Positions 27,909 through 36,732 of a stretch of 48,604 nucleotides of DNA are shown one piece after another. Positions within the stretch are counted from its first letter, which is position 1; each line of letters opens with the position of its first letter. The stretch covers positions 1-48,604 of the forward strand of contig JAJFHG010000070.1 of NCBI GenBank assembly GCA_021775735.1, read 5' to 3'. This DNA comes from Hyphomicrobiaceae bacterium. Its GTDB lineage: Bacteria > Pseudomonadota > Alphaproteobacteria > Rhizobiales > Hyphomicrobiaceae. The notes beneath the pieces are model-generated. The model was not told the DNA's origin, did no database searches, and saw nothing but the letters and a program-made list of their open reading frames with translations. The translations under genes were made by a program, and so were the position numbers.

Positions 27909-28895
27909 CTACGCGACGATGTTTGGATTTTCACTCTGATCTACATCGTTGAAACTGTCTGTAGGAACAAATCGAGGTCCAGAGGGATGCCATGGCTCCC
28001 AAGTATAGCAGAATCTTGTGCTCCAAGACCGCTGCCAAGCATCTTTGTAATAGATTCTACCAAAAACAAAAATTGTATTTTCTCTTCTCTCGGCAGCCCA
28101 AAAAGGGCGCGCATCAAGAATCCCGCTTTTAATAATTTCACTTTGGTCGCGATTTAAGAGTGCACTTGTGATGATGTTTGAGGAGTCACCGTTGCGCGCG
28201 ATCCTTTCATCAATGTCAAATGCTGTTGGCAACCGATGAAGGAAGGGAACGCCAGTAGCACCGCAGTAAACAGAGACATCGTAAGCCGGCGTATGGCCAA
28301 AATTCTTTACTTTAGTAACAATAAAATCACGATAAATGACGCCAGCTTTGTTCAAAGGTGCTGGTCGATATCCGTCTGGTTCACTGCCGAATTCAAACTC
28401 GATTTTCTCAATGCCTACGTAGGCACGTTGTTCTTGCTTAAAGGCTACGGAGTAAGTCTTGTTGGTTTCCCACGCAGCCTCAGCAGCGCTCCTGGCAGAT
28501 TCAGCGGTATCGCGGGTGTAATACAAAGTCCGAATTAACAACCATACACCTATGAACGTGAGTATGAAGGCGGCCCATGCGGCAACCATCATCCAAAAGG
28601 TTGACTCTGCCATTCTCTCTTGAGCAGCAAGATCACACCAATCCGTATCATCTTTCTTTTTGCTGTCGGGCTGATTGGCGCCGTTATTGGAGGAACGGCT
28701 CTTGTCGAGTTTTCCGACAACCGGCCATTGGAGTTTGCTGTGTTCCAATTTGTATTTGTCGCACTGCCGATCGGCGTAAGAACTCTTCTGCTCATCTGGC
28801 TGGTATGACGACCAGTTTGCATACCCAGATAGTATCAAAATCGGCAGAATTATTCCTGCAACCTTAAGCGCTGATATCCAATTGTCTTTGAGCAT
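27909..28895 (-). CDS. Membrane protein of unknown function, mini-element cargo
   Basis: A 328-residue protein that I cannot name. One hydrophobic segment lies at about 9-25 (VAGIILPILILSGYA) and a second at about 100-123 (FWMMVAAWAAFILTFIGVWLLIRTLYY). Between them is a Lys/Asp-rich stretch with cysteines. After the second segment comes an alanine-rich helix, TAESARSAAEAAWETNK, and then a beta-rich domain starting QRAYVGIEKIEFEF. This second-segment, Ala-helix, RAYVG arrangement is common in uncharacterised proteins of prophages and islands. It is the only gene between the repeat pairs next to tRNA-Asn. Confidence 0.72.
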   Translation of the reverse strand: MLKDNWISALKVAGIILPILILSGYANWSSYQPDEQKSSYADRQCDKYKLEHSKLQWPVVGKLDKSRSSNNGANQPDSKKKDDTDWCDLAAQERMAESTFWMMVAAWAAFILTFIGVWLLIRTLYYTRDTAESARSAAEAAWETNKTYSVAFKQEQRAYVGIEKIEFEFGSEPDGYRPAPLNKAGVIYRDFIVTKVKNFGHTPAYDVSVYCGATGVPFLHRLPTAFDIDERIARNGDSSNIITSALLNRDQSEIIKSGILDARPFWAAERRENTIFVFGRIYYKDAWQRSWSTRFCYTWEPWHPSGPRFVPTDSFNDVDQSENPNIVA

Positions 28896-29045
28896 AGCTT
28901 CAAAAATGCTGCTGAAAATTCGAGTCTAGTCAGGATACATGTTGGCCCATGTTGTGGCGTAATGCTTTTTAGACAAAAGGGGGTCAGCCCGTTGTTGCTC
29001 GAATGTTGCAGCGGGTTCGAATCCTTAAAACCAATGGCCGCCAAG

Positions 29046-29066
29046 TTGTACAACTATTTGTACAAC
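29046..29066. repeat. TTGTACAAC repeat pair, right
   Basis: Matches 27783-27803 at 20 of 21 positions in the same orientation, about 65 bases from the tRNA-Asn 3' end. Confidence 0.75.
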
Positions 29067-29129
29067 TTTTTGAGTTATTCAGTAAAAAGACTAAAAATAA
29101 TCCTTTAAAATCAATGACTTACGAGCAGG

Positions 29130-29204
29130 TGGCTCCGCGGGTAGGATTCGAACCTACGACCGATCGATTAACAGTCGATTGCTCTACCACTGAGCTACCG
29201 CGGA
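29130..29204 (-). tRNA. tRNA-Asn (GTT)
   Basis: A complete 75-nt cloverleaf with encoded CCA on the minus strand. The acceptor stem TCCGCGG pairs with CCGCGGA, the anticodon stem ATCGA/TCGAT holds loop CTGTTAA with anticodon GTT, and the T arm contains GTTCGAATC. Before the 15.7-kb insertion, tRNA-Cys and tRNA-Asn would have been a tandem pair about 130 bases apart. Confidence 0.97.
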
Positions 29205-29333
29205 ATAAGACTTGAGGTGCGCTGAGCGTCCTGAAGTGCTCGGCCTCATAGCAGACTGAGTCGGCGTGTACTAGGGGAGAACCCTAAAAAACAGACCCTT
29301 GCGGCCTGACGTCCCACACGCCCAAATCAAAAA

Positions 29334-29381
29334 TGGAGGCCACGCCCGGAATCGAACCGAGGTACACGGATTTGCAATCCG
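29334..29381. repeat. Outer attachment site (att) of the tRNA-Cys element
   Basis: These 48 bases are identical to 45003-45050, the 3' part of the tRNA-Cys gene from the anticodon stem through CCA. No 5' half is present here, so this is the displaced end of the original tRNA left by site-specific integration. Confidence 0.96.
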
Positions 29382-29590
29382 ATCCAGATCCAAACAGATC
29401 AAGCACTTAGCCTGAAACTGCCCCCTATACAACTCAATGACTTAGCACGTTTTTGCAAACCAAAAGCGGGCACTCCGTCACGCCTATTCGCCACTTCCCA
29501 ACAATCAATCCAGGCCGGGAGTCCCTAAAGACTTTCGGCCACCTGGTTGCACCCAGATGACCGAATAATGAACACGAAAGGTAGAACGAA

Positions 29591-31603
29591 ATGATAGGCA
29601 AAAAATACCAAAAATTACCTGGAAAATCAAGCGCTTTTAAAGGTGCGCAACTGATGGTCGAGCTCGGGTTCGATGTTTTCCCGCTAAGGCCAAACAGCAA
29701 AGAACCGTATGAACGCGACACGTGCTTAGCGCACGAAACGCCGTTATCGGGTGGTATTCACGCTGCAACAAAAGACCAAGCGGCTATCGCGTCGTGGTTC
29801 GACATTGAGCCCAATATCAACTTCGGCGTTAGCACGACGGGTTCATGCGTCATCGACATTGACGTTAAGAAAGGCAAAAAAGGTAAAGAAGAATTCGGTG
29901 CGCTGGGTAAGCTGCCCGACACTTTACGCGTCCACACACCGTCCGGCGGCTTTCACGCCTACTTTTCCGACGCTGATTGCGGACAGCGAAAATTGTCCGA
30001 CGGGCTCGACGTAAGGAGCCGGGGTGGTTATGTGGTGGGACCCGGTTCGGTGGTCGACGGCAAAGCTTATGCAGTCGTCAACGATGTACCCATTGCACCA
30101 CTTCCTGAAAGTCTGGTCGAGCGGGTTCAGCGCGCGCCCATTGAAAACGCTGTTGCCAAACGGCCTCTATGTGAGCTGGACACCGATCAAAACATCGCGT
30201 TGGGTAAGACTTATCTGAAAGGCCAAGACGGTGTGGTCGAAGGCCAAGGTGCGGACGGCGGTCGTGACAACACAGCTTATCGGCATGCGTGTCGATTAAA
30301 GGATTTTGGGTTGTCGCCTGAACTTATCGTCGAACTGTTTGAAGAATGCTGGAACTCCAAAAATAGTCCGCCTCTAGCCAAGTCAGCGTTGGTTAGAGTG
30401 GCTAGAAGCGCCTATTCTAATGGGCAATCCGCCCCCGGGAGCAGCAACCCGGCTCTTGAATTTGAAGACGTTGGCCAACTATCATTGTCGGGTGCGGCTC
30501 AGAATACAGGGTTGAGCTATGAGGCAGTCTGCCTGGATGATGTTGAAGAAAAGCCGATTGAATGGCTTTGGAGTGAGCGCCTAGCGTTGGGGAAAATCGT
30601 ATCGCTGTCTGGCGAACCTAAGCGGGGCAAATCACAAATATCCTGTGCATTTGCTGCGGCTACAACAACTGGTGAAGGTTGGCCAGACGGTTTCAAATCT
30701 GATCCAGGCTCCGTAATTCTAGTTACTTGTGAAGACGATGACTCGGATACGATCAAGCCTCGGATGTTGGCGGCCGGGGCAAACCCAAATAAAATTCATC
30801 TTTACAAATGGACCGTTGACAAGTCTGAGAAAGGACGAGCTACGCGCAAGCACTTCGATGTCGGAAAGCACATCGACAACCTAAAAAAGATTGTCACTGA
30901 TATTGGTGACGTCCGGTTAATAATCATCGACCCAATATCAGCCTATTTGGGGAAGGCTGATGGGCACAAAACTGGCGACGTTCGAGGCGCATTAGGGCCG
31001 CTGCAAACGTTGGCCGCAGAATTCCGTATTGCGGTGCTTCTGATCATGCATTTGAACAAAAACACAAACGAAAAATCGGCGCTTAACCGCGTTGGCATGT
31101 CAGGGGCGTTCACCGCAGTCTCCCGCGGAAATTATATCGTTGTAACCAATCCCCTAGACCCGAGCGGCGAAGAAAGTTTGCTATTGCCTATCGGGGCCAA
31201 CATCGGGAAACACAATAAGACTGGATTTTCTTATCGAATTGAAGGTGTCCAACGGCCGGGTGGGGTAGAGACCTCCAAGGTTGTTTTTAACAAAGACCCG
31301 GTGAGAATGAGCGCCGATGAAGCACTAAACCCGCCTGAAAATCGTTCAAACCGGGCTCCGGCCTTGATGGAAGCCTGTGAATTTCTGTCAGAAATTCTGG
31401 CAGAGGGCCCGGTCGACCAAATGCAGATTGCAGAAGCCGCAGATGGTCAGGGTATTAGCCACGCAACATTACGCAGAGCAAAAAAGCATTTGAACCTGGA
31501 AAAGCAACGGACAAAGGGCGAGACACCCCGTTGGCAATGGCGGCTTCCCGATGACTGGCGTTCTGATGAGCCGCTTGACGCGTCAGAAGAACCTAAATTC
31601 TAA
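29591..31603 (+). CDS. Bifunctional primase-polymerase with RecA-like ATPase domain
   Basis: A 670-residue replication protein. The N-terminal prim-pol domain (about 15-175) has the catalytic pair in CVIDIDVKKG (D89, D91), then TPSGGFHAYF with His122 and LDVRSRGGYVVGPGS. A helical region (about 195-275) follows. The RepA/AAA_25-type ATPase has Walker A GEPKRGKSQ (341-349), Walker B RLIIIDP (442-448) and MHLNKNTNEKSALNRVGMSGAF. A winged-helix-like end (about 585-645) could bind the origin. Such proteins prime and unwind DNA for plasmids and satellites. ATG 29591 has AAGG upstream. It is the first gene inside the element, and an iteron-like cluster lies just downstream. Confidence 0.92.
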   Translation: MIGKKYQKLPGKSSAFKGAQLMVELGFDVFPLRPNSKEPYERDTCLAHETPLSGGIHAATKDQAAIASWFDIEPNINFGVSTTGSCVIDIDVKKGKKGKEEFGALGKLPDTLRVHTPSGGFHAYFSDADCGQRKLSDGLDVRSRGGYVVGPGSVVDGKAYAVVNDVPIAPLPESLVERVQRAPIENAVAKRPLCELDTDQNIALGKTYLKGQDGVVEGQGADGGRDNTAYRHACRLKDFGLSPELIVELFEECWNSKNSPPLAKSALVRVARSAYSNGQSAPGSSNPALEFEDVGQLSLSGAAQNTGLSYEAVCLDDVEEKPIEWLWSERLALGKIVSLSGEPKRGKSQISCAFAAATTTGEGWPDGFKSDPGSVILVTCEDDDSDTIKPRMLAAGANPNKIHLYKWTVDKSEKGRATRKHFDVGKHIDNLKKIVTDIGDVRLIIIDPISAYLGKADGHKTGDVRGALGPLQTLAAEFRIAVLLIMHLNKNTNEKSALNRVGMSGAFTAVSRGNYIVVTNPLDPSGEESLLLPIGANIGKHNKTGFSYRIEGVQRPGGVETSKVVFNKDPVRMSADEALNPPENRSNRAPALMEACEFLSEILAEGPVDQMQIAEAADGQGISHATLRRAKKHLNLEKQRTKGETPRWQWRLPDDWRSDEPLDASEEPKF

Positions 31604-31605
31604 GC

Positions 31606-31761
31606 AAGGTGCTCAACGATCACGTCTAAGAACCATGAGCATCTTGAGCACCTTGCTCATCTAGCTATTAAAATATTCAAGTAAAGCACCAGTAAAAGGA
31701 TCTAGGTGCTCAAGATGCTCAAGATGCTCATCAATTTTGACATAGAGAACTTGAGCACCTT
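31606..31761. repeat. Iteron-like repeat cluster, candidate replication origin
   Basis: Four copies of an 11-mer based on AAGGTGCTCAA occur in alternating orientation: 31606-31616 forward, 31644-31654 reverse, 31703-31713 forward (one mismatch) and 31751-31761 reverse. Extra partial units GATGCTCA sit at 31714-31730. About 200 bases of AT-rich DNA follow. The position just after the replication protein fits an origin. Confidence 0.7.
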
Positions 31762-31925
31762 AACTCCCCAGAAAATAATAAAAATACTCGACGGTGGACC
31801 GATTGGGTAAAATCGACGTGGTGTTTTTTCAATATTTCGCTCGGATTGACCCAAGTACAATTACATATTTAAACTAGTGTAATGCATGTACATTACTTAT
31901 TTAATTGAGTAAAAACAGTGGCTTG

Positions 31926-31957
31926 TTGACAGTATGCCAATACAATGTTAGTCTAAT
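31926..31957 (+). promoter_or_regulatory. Possible promoter of the small-gene operon
   Basis: TTGACA at 31926-31931, followed 17 bases later by TAGTCT, fits a housekeeping promoter about 40 bases upstream of the ATG at 31996. The -10 match is imperfect. Confidence 0.4.
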
Positions 31958-31995
31958 TCAAGAATAGATATTGGATATACAGTGAGCCTACTTCA

Positions 31996-32220
31996 ATGAC
32001 ACCGAAAGAGTACGTGAAACAGCAACGAGAACGCGAACGCGCTGGGTTGCTCAGAGTGAGCCTGCCCCATGGCGCTGTGCCTGCCAGATTGCCCGAGGCG
32101 CTCTTCGCGCGCGGATTGATCGGCCAAATGAATGCGCCTCGCGCAACCATCACACAGGCTGTCGAACTGGTCCTGCGTGAATTCGTGATGGAGGCTCTGA
32201 AGGATGCCCCAGCCTCTTAA
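31996..32220 (+). CDS. Small hypothetical protein of the element
   Basis: A 74-residue basic protein that I do not recognise. It starts MTPKEYVKQQRERERAGLLRVSLPHG and ends with a predicted helix, RATITQAVELVLREFVMEALKD. The strand-then-helix composition is loosely like a ribbon-helix-helix regulator, but the motif is not clear enough to assign. It overlaps the next gene by 17 bases and is the first gene of a tightly packed run after the putative origin. Confidence 0.6.
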   Translation: MTPKEYVKQQRERERAGLLRVSLPHGAVPARLPEALFARGLIGQMNAPRATITQAVELVLREFVMEALKDAPAS

Positions 32221-32710
32221 CGTCACTTTACCCGATGCACCCACCAGGCCAGCCAAACTTGTCAAACTTCAGGATCAGCTACGAGCCCAAAGAGCGGAGT
32301 GTGCCGCACTGGAAGCGCGGCGCAAGACGCTTTGCCAAGAGATGTACAACTACAATTCTCGTAGTACGCCGGTGCCGCACCCGTTACGCAACGAGCTTGA
32401 GGCTGTCGAGCGCCGCATTGAAACGCTCAAAGCGGGGCGGCTGCGTGATGCCCACGCGGCCGTTGAAAAGGCACAGAAGAATTTCGCGCCTTCAGTTGAA
32501 AAATTTGTGACGGGTGAGGCTAAAAAAATCGTCGACCAAATTCGCGGCCTAGCCGACCAGGCTGAGTTAATCGCTTTGCAGATTGCGCGACTCGAAGACT
32601 TGGCCGCTCAAGCAGACACTGGATTACCGTTCTACCTGAATGACGCACTGCGAACGTTAAACGGTCTCCCGCGACACTTGCGGATAGCTTGTCGAGGTGC
32701 GGGCGAATGA
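32204..32710 (+). CDS. Coiled-coil protein of unknown function
   Basis: A 168-residue protein, mainly charged helix. A long coiled coil runs through LVKLQDQLRAQRAECAALEARRKTLCQEM, ELEAVERRIETLKAGRLRDAHAAVEKAQKNF and ELIALQIARLEDLAAQAD. GGAGG lies 9 bases before the ATG, inside the preceding gene. The stop overlaps the next ATG. No family is recognised; the gene is small, helical and upstream of the packaging-like genes, so a scaffold or remodelling role is possible but unproven. Confidence 0.68.
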   Translation: MPQPLNVTLPDAPTRPAKLVKLQDQLRAQRAECAALEARRKTLCQEMYNYNSRSTPVPHPLRNELEAVERRIETLKAGRLRDAHAAVEKAQKNFAPSVEKFVTGEAKKIVDQIRGLADQAELIALQIARLEDLAAQADTGLPFYLNDALRTLNGLPRHLRIACRGAGE

Positions 32711-33111
32711 TCAGTCCTGAGTTGAATAAATTTTTGGAGGGGCGAAACCCAAAACTGCACGTGGCGGCATTGGTAGCTGATTCAGAACGGATCTGCTCGG
32801 AAATGCCTGCGATGTGGGAAGCCGCACAGGCATTAGAGCGCGAGGGGAAAGCAATTCAAAAGGCGCGGGAGGCTCAGTTACGCGAATGCGACACGCTCGC
32901 CGACGAGTTTGACTTAATCGAAAACAGAGGCAGTTCAACATCAGATGAAATCAGAGACCGCATAGTGCGGTTAATGGCGAGCTTAAAAACCACGATCAAG
33001 CGTGCTGAAATTCTCGAAGGAAAGTGGGTTCGCTTGTTCCGAAGACTTCAAAGCATCGAAGACGAGTACACACAAGTGCGCTCTGAGATTGATCGGCTAA
33101 GGGCCGCATAG
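32707..33111 (+). CDS. Coiled-coil protein of unknown function
   Basis: A 134-residue helical protein starting MISPELNKFLEGRNPKLHVAALV. Heptad-like charged segments cover about 40-134 (REGKAIQKAREAQLRECDTLADEFDLIEN, then WVRLFRRLQSIEDEYTQVRSEIDRLRA). The ATG at 32707 overlaps the stop of the preceding gene in an ATGA junction, arguing for translational coupling and against the longer frame from 32689. Function unknown. Confidence 0.68.
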   Translation: MISPELNKFLEGRNPKLHVAALVADSERICSEMPAMWEAAQALEREGKAIQKAREAQLRECDTLADEFDLIENRGSSTSDEIRDRIVRLMASLKTTIKRAEILEGKWVRLFRRLQSIEDEYTQVRSEIDRLRAA

Positions 33112-33121
33112 GTTTTAGCCC

Positions 33122-33152
33122 GGGTGCATCGGTCGACCTTTGCCGGTGCACC
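33122..33152. other. Intergenic hairpin before the ClpP-like gene
   Basis: GGGTGCA and TGCACCC form a 7-bp stem around a 17-base interior between the coiled-coil gene and the protease gene. No T-run follows, so it may process or attenuate the transcript rather than terminate it. Confidence 0.4.
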
Positions 33153-33178
33153 CAAGGGCGTAGGTTTGGAGAAGAACG

Positions 33179-34096
33179 ATGAGTAGAGCGCAAAACCATG
33201 TTGGAGCGGTCATCGACTGCGGCGACGGCACCTTTATGGGCCCGTTTGAAATTATGGACATCGCGATTGACCAAATTGACGCCCGCCTGGCAAAAATGCA
33301 GGCGCGGATAGACGAGCTTGAGGGTGCCTTAGCGAGGCAAGAGAACGTCGCTACTGCTCCTAAATCGGCCACCAAACGTAAGTCGCGCGCCGCAAAGAAA
33401 CCAGCCCGAGCGAGACGCAAGATGCCACCGGTAGCTAATAGTGCTGCCATTCAAGAATATGAAAAACAGCTTGCAACGCATGGACCCGCGTTTAGACAGG
33501 CTTACGCCCTAACTAAACAACAGCGAGCGGCCGCGAGGCGGCCTAACCGAGCACGCGCGCAAGCACTGTTGAGCGGACAATTCTCCGCGAGCGCCGTTGC
33601 ACATATAGAAATCAAAGGCCCAATCGAGGAGCACACAGTCGCGCCCGTGAAGGCGGCGCTTGATAAGCATCCGCTGGCAAAACGGATCAACGTCAACATC
33701 AATTCAGAAGGTGGATTGATATCCGCTGCAAATGAGATCATTGAGCTGTTGGAGGGTCACGAAGCGGTAGTTCACACACACGCACATAATGAGTGCTCAT
33801 CCGCGGCAAATTCAGTCTTTCTGGCAGGTGAACACCGCACGGCATCGCCCGAGTGCAGCATGTTATTGCACCGACCAAACATACCCGGTTGCGATCATGA
33901 AACACCACATATCAAAGAGCACCTCGATACTCTCAACGAAGCTAACGCCGTCCGATATTCTGAAAAAACTGGAAAGCCGCGATGGTGGTGGTCCCGGCTA
34001 ATGACGATTCACGGGAATGATCTAGATGCTGCGAGAGCTAAAGCTTATGCAATCGTCCATGAAATCATTCCAGCGCAAGGTATGTGTGCTGCGTAG
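33179..34096 (+). CDS. ClpP-fold serine protease, phage prohead-protease-like
   Basis: A 305-residue protein. The first 140 residues hold a coiled coil (29-55) and a Lys/Arg/Ala-rich segment. The ClpP/SppA-like core then has the oxyanion strand INVNINSEGGLISAANEI (about 170-187), a probable nucleophile Ser208 in ECSSAANSVFLAG and His231 in SMLLHRP. The Ser-to-His spacing is close to ClpP. Phages use such proteases for prohead maturation. Here no capsid gene is present, so the enzyme might act on a helper phage's head proteins or on host proteins. GGAG lies 7 bases before the ATG. The basic N-terminal arm is unusual and could bind DNA or act as a scaffold. Confidence 0.82.
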   Translation: MSRAQNHVGAVIDCGDGTFMGPFEIMDIAIDQIDARLAKMQARIDELEGALARQENVATAPKSATKRKSRAAKKPARARRKMPPVANSAAIQEYEKQLATHGPAFRQAYALTKQQRAAARRPNRARAQALLSGQFSASAVAHIEIKGPIEEHTVAPVKAALDKHPLAKRINVNINSEGGLISAANEIIELLEGHEAVVHTHAHNECSSAANSVFLAGEHRTASPECSMLLHRPNIPGCDHETPHIKEHLDTLNEANAVRYSEKTGKPRWWWSRLMTIHGNDLDAARAKAYAIVHEIIPAQGMCAA

Positions 34097-34186
34097 GTAG
34101 GGGCCTTTAAGTCCTCCAGAACATTAGCGAACACACCGGTGCGGCACCAACAAAATCATAAACGACAAGAATAGGAGTTTCAAAAA

Positions 34187-34618
34187 ATGGCCAAGCGTGG
34201 TCGCAAGTCAGCCGCTGAACAAGAAACAGCGCAGATTATAGAGTTTGAAAAAGTTAGGGCTGAGATGGTTCGGCCAAGTGAACAGGCACCCCCAGATGTG
34301 CGTCTCGTTTTCATGCAGCTTTTGGGGTCGGTTCCCGATGACCATTTCCGTCGCCAAGATGAGTTTCTTCTGGAGTTGCTCGCACAGAATATCGTGATCG
34401 CGAAAAAGGCGTATGACGATATTTACCGCCGTGGGATTTACACCGGCGATAAAAAGACACCACACCCGGCACTGGCGATACACGAAAAGGCCGTAAAAAA
34501 CGTCGCGACGCTGTCTACGAAATTGAGACTGACACCCCAGTCACGAATTGACCCAAGAACCGCCGGGCGAAACAAAAAACCACCCAGTAGCGCTCAACGG
34601 CCCTGGGATCAAATTTAA
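34187..34618 (+). CDS. P27-like phage terminase small subunit
   Basis: A 143-residue protein with a basic start (MAKRGRKSA), a helical middle (DEFLLELLAQNIVIAKKAYDDIYRRG) and the C-terminal signature HPALAIHEKAVKNVATLSTKLRLTPQSRIDPR. This resembles the HPxLxxxxxAxxxxxxLxxxLGLTPxSR of P27-family small terminases. Small terminases recognise the packaging site on DNA. No large terminase follows, which in phage satellites is typical: a satellite TerS redirects a helper's packaging motor. AGGAG precedes the ATG. The next gene follows after 20 bases. Confidence 0.75.
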   Translation: MAKRGRKSAAEQETAQIIEFEKVRAEMVRPSEQAPPDVRLVFMQLLGSVPDDHFRRQDEFLLELLAQNIVIAKKAYDDIYRRGIYTGDKKTPHPALAIHEKAVKNVATLSTKLRLTPQSRIDPRTAGRNKKPPSSAQRPWDQI

Positions 34619-34638
34619 CCGCGTAGGATTTTCCAGGT

Positions 34639-36732
34639 ATGGCTACAGCAACAATCGGCGCTTTGCGCGTAAACTTATCTATGAACGCGGGGCAGTTTCA
34701 CCGCGGTGCGAAACAAGCGACTGGCAGCTTAGACCGGGTTGCAGCGCGTGCGCGTGCGCTCGGTGCGACGGTTGCTAAAATTGGTGCGGGTATGACTTTC
34801 GCGCTAACTGCACCGCTGGCTATGTTGGCGCGTAACACTGTCAAAACTTTTGCCAAACAAGAAAAAGCGGTCGCCGCGGTAGATGCTGCATTGAAGTCTA
34901 TGGGTAAACAAGCAGGCTTCACGCGTCGCGAGCTTCACGATATGGCGAGCGAGTTGCAGAAAAATTCGGAGTTTGGCGACGAAGAAATTTTGCAAAGGTT
35001 GACGGCCAACCTTTTGACGTTTGGGAACATTAGCGGCCAGGTGTTCGCACGGGCACAGCAAGCGGCGGCGGATTTGTCGGCTAGGCTTGGCCAAGACTTG
35101 CAGTCGTCGGCGGTTATGCTTGGTAAAGCGTTGAACGAGCCGGCCGTAGGCTTGACGGCATTAACGCGTGTCGGTGTTTCATTCACCGAAGAGCAGAAAA
35201 ACATGGTGAAAGCCATGGTCAAGGCGGGCAAGACGGCCGAAGCGCAAAAGCTAATGCTCGCCGAACTCGAAAAACAGTACGGCGGCCAGGCGGCCGCGAT
35301 GGCGCGCACAACCGAAGGTCAGTTGACGCAAGTCAATAATGCTTGGAGTGATTTTAAAGAGACGATTGGCGCGGTTATCGCCGAAGTTTTGCCTCCACTC
35401 ATCAATGGTATGCGGGACCTAGTCAAATGGCTCAAAAGCCTCGAACCACGAACGCTACGAATTGGTGTTGCAATGGCGGGGTTTGCGGCCGCTTTGGGTC
35501 CGGTTCTGTTGGCGGTTGGTTTACTGATCGGCCCTATCGGGTTGGTTGGCGTGAAGATGCTTAAAACGGCCGCATGGACATTAGCGGCGGCTAAGACAAT
35601 GGGAACCGCTCTTTTTGGGTTGGTCGCAGCGGGCGGACCTATCGGAATGTTTATCGCGGCGGCCGGTCTTGCGCTTGCCGCTTGGGTCGCTTTTGGTGAT
35701 GACCTTAAACAGTTGATGACCGACGTAGTAAAATTTGTTGCTGAAAAGTTTCGATGGTTGACTGATAAAATATCGGCCGTCACTGGTTTTGTTGCGGACG
35801 CATGGTCGAACCTAACGGCCGTTGTTCGCAAGGCGCTGCCCGACGCGCTTGTCGACGGCATTGCGCAAGCTTCGGCAACTGTCGCGGGCGTAGCCGGTGG
35901 TGCCGCGGATATTGTTGCAGAAAAATACAGTGCTTTAACGGATAAAATTACCGGCGCAAAAGATGCGTTGGCGGGCTTTGTTAGCAACGCGCCTATCGAA
36001 TTCAAAACACCAGGCACAGACCCAAGCACGGGTCAAGACGACGCCGGACAGGCGTCGGCTATTGGAAGTGGTGTCGGACCAACAACGGAACAACTAACCA
36101 ATCAGGAACGGTTAAACCAGCTAATTGCAGACCATAACCTTAAACTGCAAGAAGGTGCCGCGGTGATGGAAAGCTTGCAAAGCCCATTTGAACAAATGCA
36201 CGCTGACCTAGCGAGGTTAAACGATCTATACAAAGTGGGTGCGATTAGCGCGCAGGCATTTGGCAGAATGGAGCAAAAAGCTGTGCTCGCGACAGCGGGC
36301 ACGTATGCAACTGCGGCCTCCAAGATATCCGGCGCGCTCGCCCAAACTTTCAAAGAAAATAAGGCTTTCCAAATTGCGAACGCTATTGCGAATACGGCCG
36401 CCGGTATCACGAACGCACTAGCGGAGCCTGGACCTGTAGCGAAAAACTTTGCGCAAGCGGCGGCAGTGGCAGCCGCCGGTTTGGCACAAATCCGGACGAT
36501 TAAGTCTACCAAAAAAGGCGGCTCGTCGAGTAGCGGCGGCGCGGGTAGCAGTGGCGGCGCTGGTAGCAGCGGCGCTTCGGCGGGCTCAACCGGCGGCGCA
36601 ACCCAGCAACGACAAGCGGTTCACTTGAACATTCAAGGTGAACGTTTCGGACGTGAGCACATTCGCCAAGTTGCCGAAGGGTTGATCGACTTTCAGAAAG
36701 ACGGTGGCCGTCTATTCTTACAGGGTGCGTAG
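34639..36732 (+). CDS. Phage tail tape measure protein
   Basis: A 697-residue protein. The N-terminal 230 residues match tape measure proteins: LRVNLSMNAGQFHRGAKQATGSLDRVAARARALG, then MLGKALNEPAVGLTALTRVGVSFTEEQKN and TEGQLTQVNNAWSDFKETIGAVIAEVLPPLI. A hydrophobic, membrane-active region lies at about 270-355, followed by Ala/Gln-rich helices and a Gly/Ser-rich linker near 630-655. Tape measure proteins set tail length and aid DNA ejection. At roughly 1.5 angstrom per residue it would fit a tail near 100 nm, an inference only. No other tail genes are present, so it could replace a helper phage's own protein. Confidence 0.9.
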   Translation: MATATIGALRVNLSMNAGQFHRGAKQATGSLDRVAARARALGATVAKIGAGMTFALTAPLAMLARNTVKTFAKQEKAVAAVDAALKSMGKQAGFTRRELHDMASELQKNSEFGDEEILQRLTANLLTFGNISGQVFARAQQAAADLSARLGQDLQSSAVMLGKALNEPAVGLTALTRVGVSFTEEQKNMVKAMVKAGKTAEAQKLMLAELEKQYGGQAAAMARTTEGQLTQVNNAWSDFKETIGAVIAEVLPPLINGMRDLVKWLKSLEPRTLRIGVAMAGFAAALGPVLLAVGLLIGPIGLVGVKMLKTAAWTLAAAKTMGTALFGLVAAGGPIGMFIAAAGLALAAWVAFGDDLKQLMTDVVKFVAEKFRWLTDKISAVTGFVADAWSNLTAVVRKALPDALVDGIAQASATVAGVAGGAADIVAEKYSALTDKITGAKDALAGFVSNAPIEFKTPGTDPSTGQDDAGQASAIGSGVGPTTEQLTNQERLNQLIADHNLKLQEGAAVMESLQSPFEQMHADLARLNDLYKVGAISAQAFGRMEQKAVLATAGTYATAASKISGALAQTFKENKAFQIANAIANTAAGITNALAEPGPVAKNFAQAAAVAAAGLAQIRTIKSTKKGGSSSSGGAGSSGGAGSSGASAGSTGGATQQRQAVHLNIQGERFGREHIRQVAEGLIDFQKDGGRLFLQGA

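Noticed and set aside
29012-29024. GGGTTCGAATCC resembling a tRNA T arm inside the mini-insertion
   Set aside because: The flanking stem does not pair beyond two or three positions and no acceptor stem is present; treated as coincidence or a weak remnant.
29334-29381. Second tRNA-Cys gene
   Set aside because: Only the 3' part of the tRNA is present; it is the displaced attachment site.
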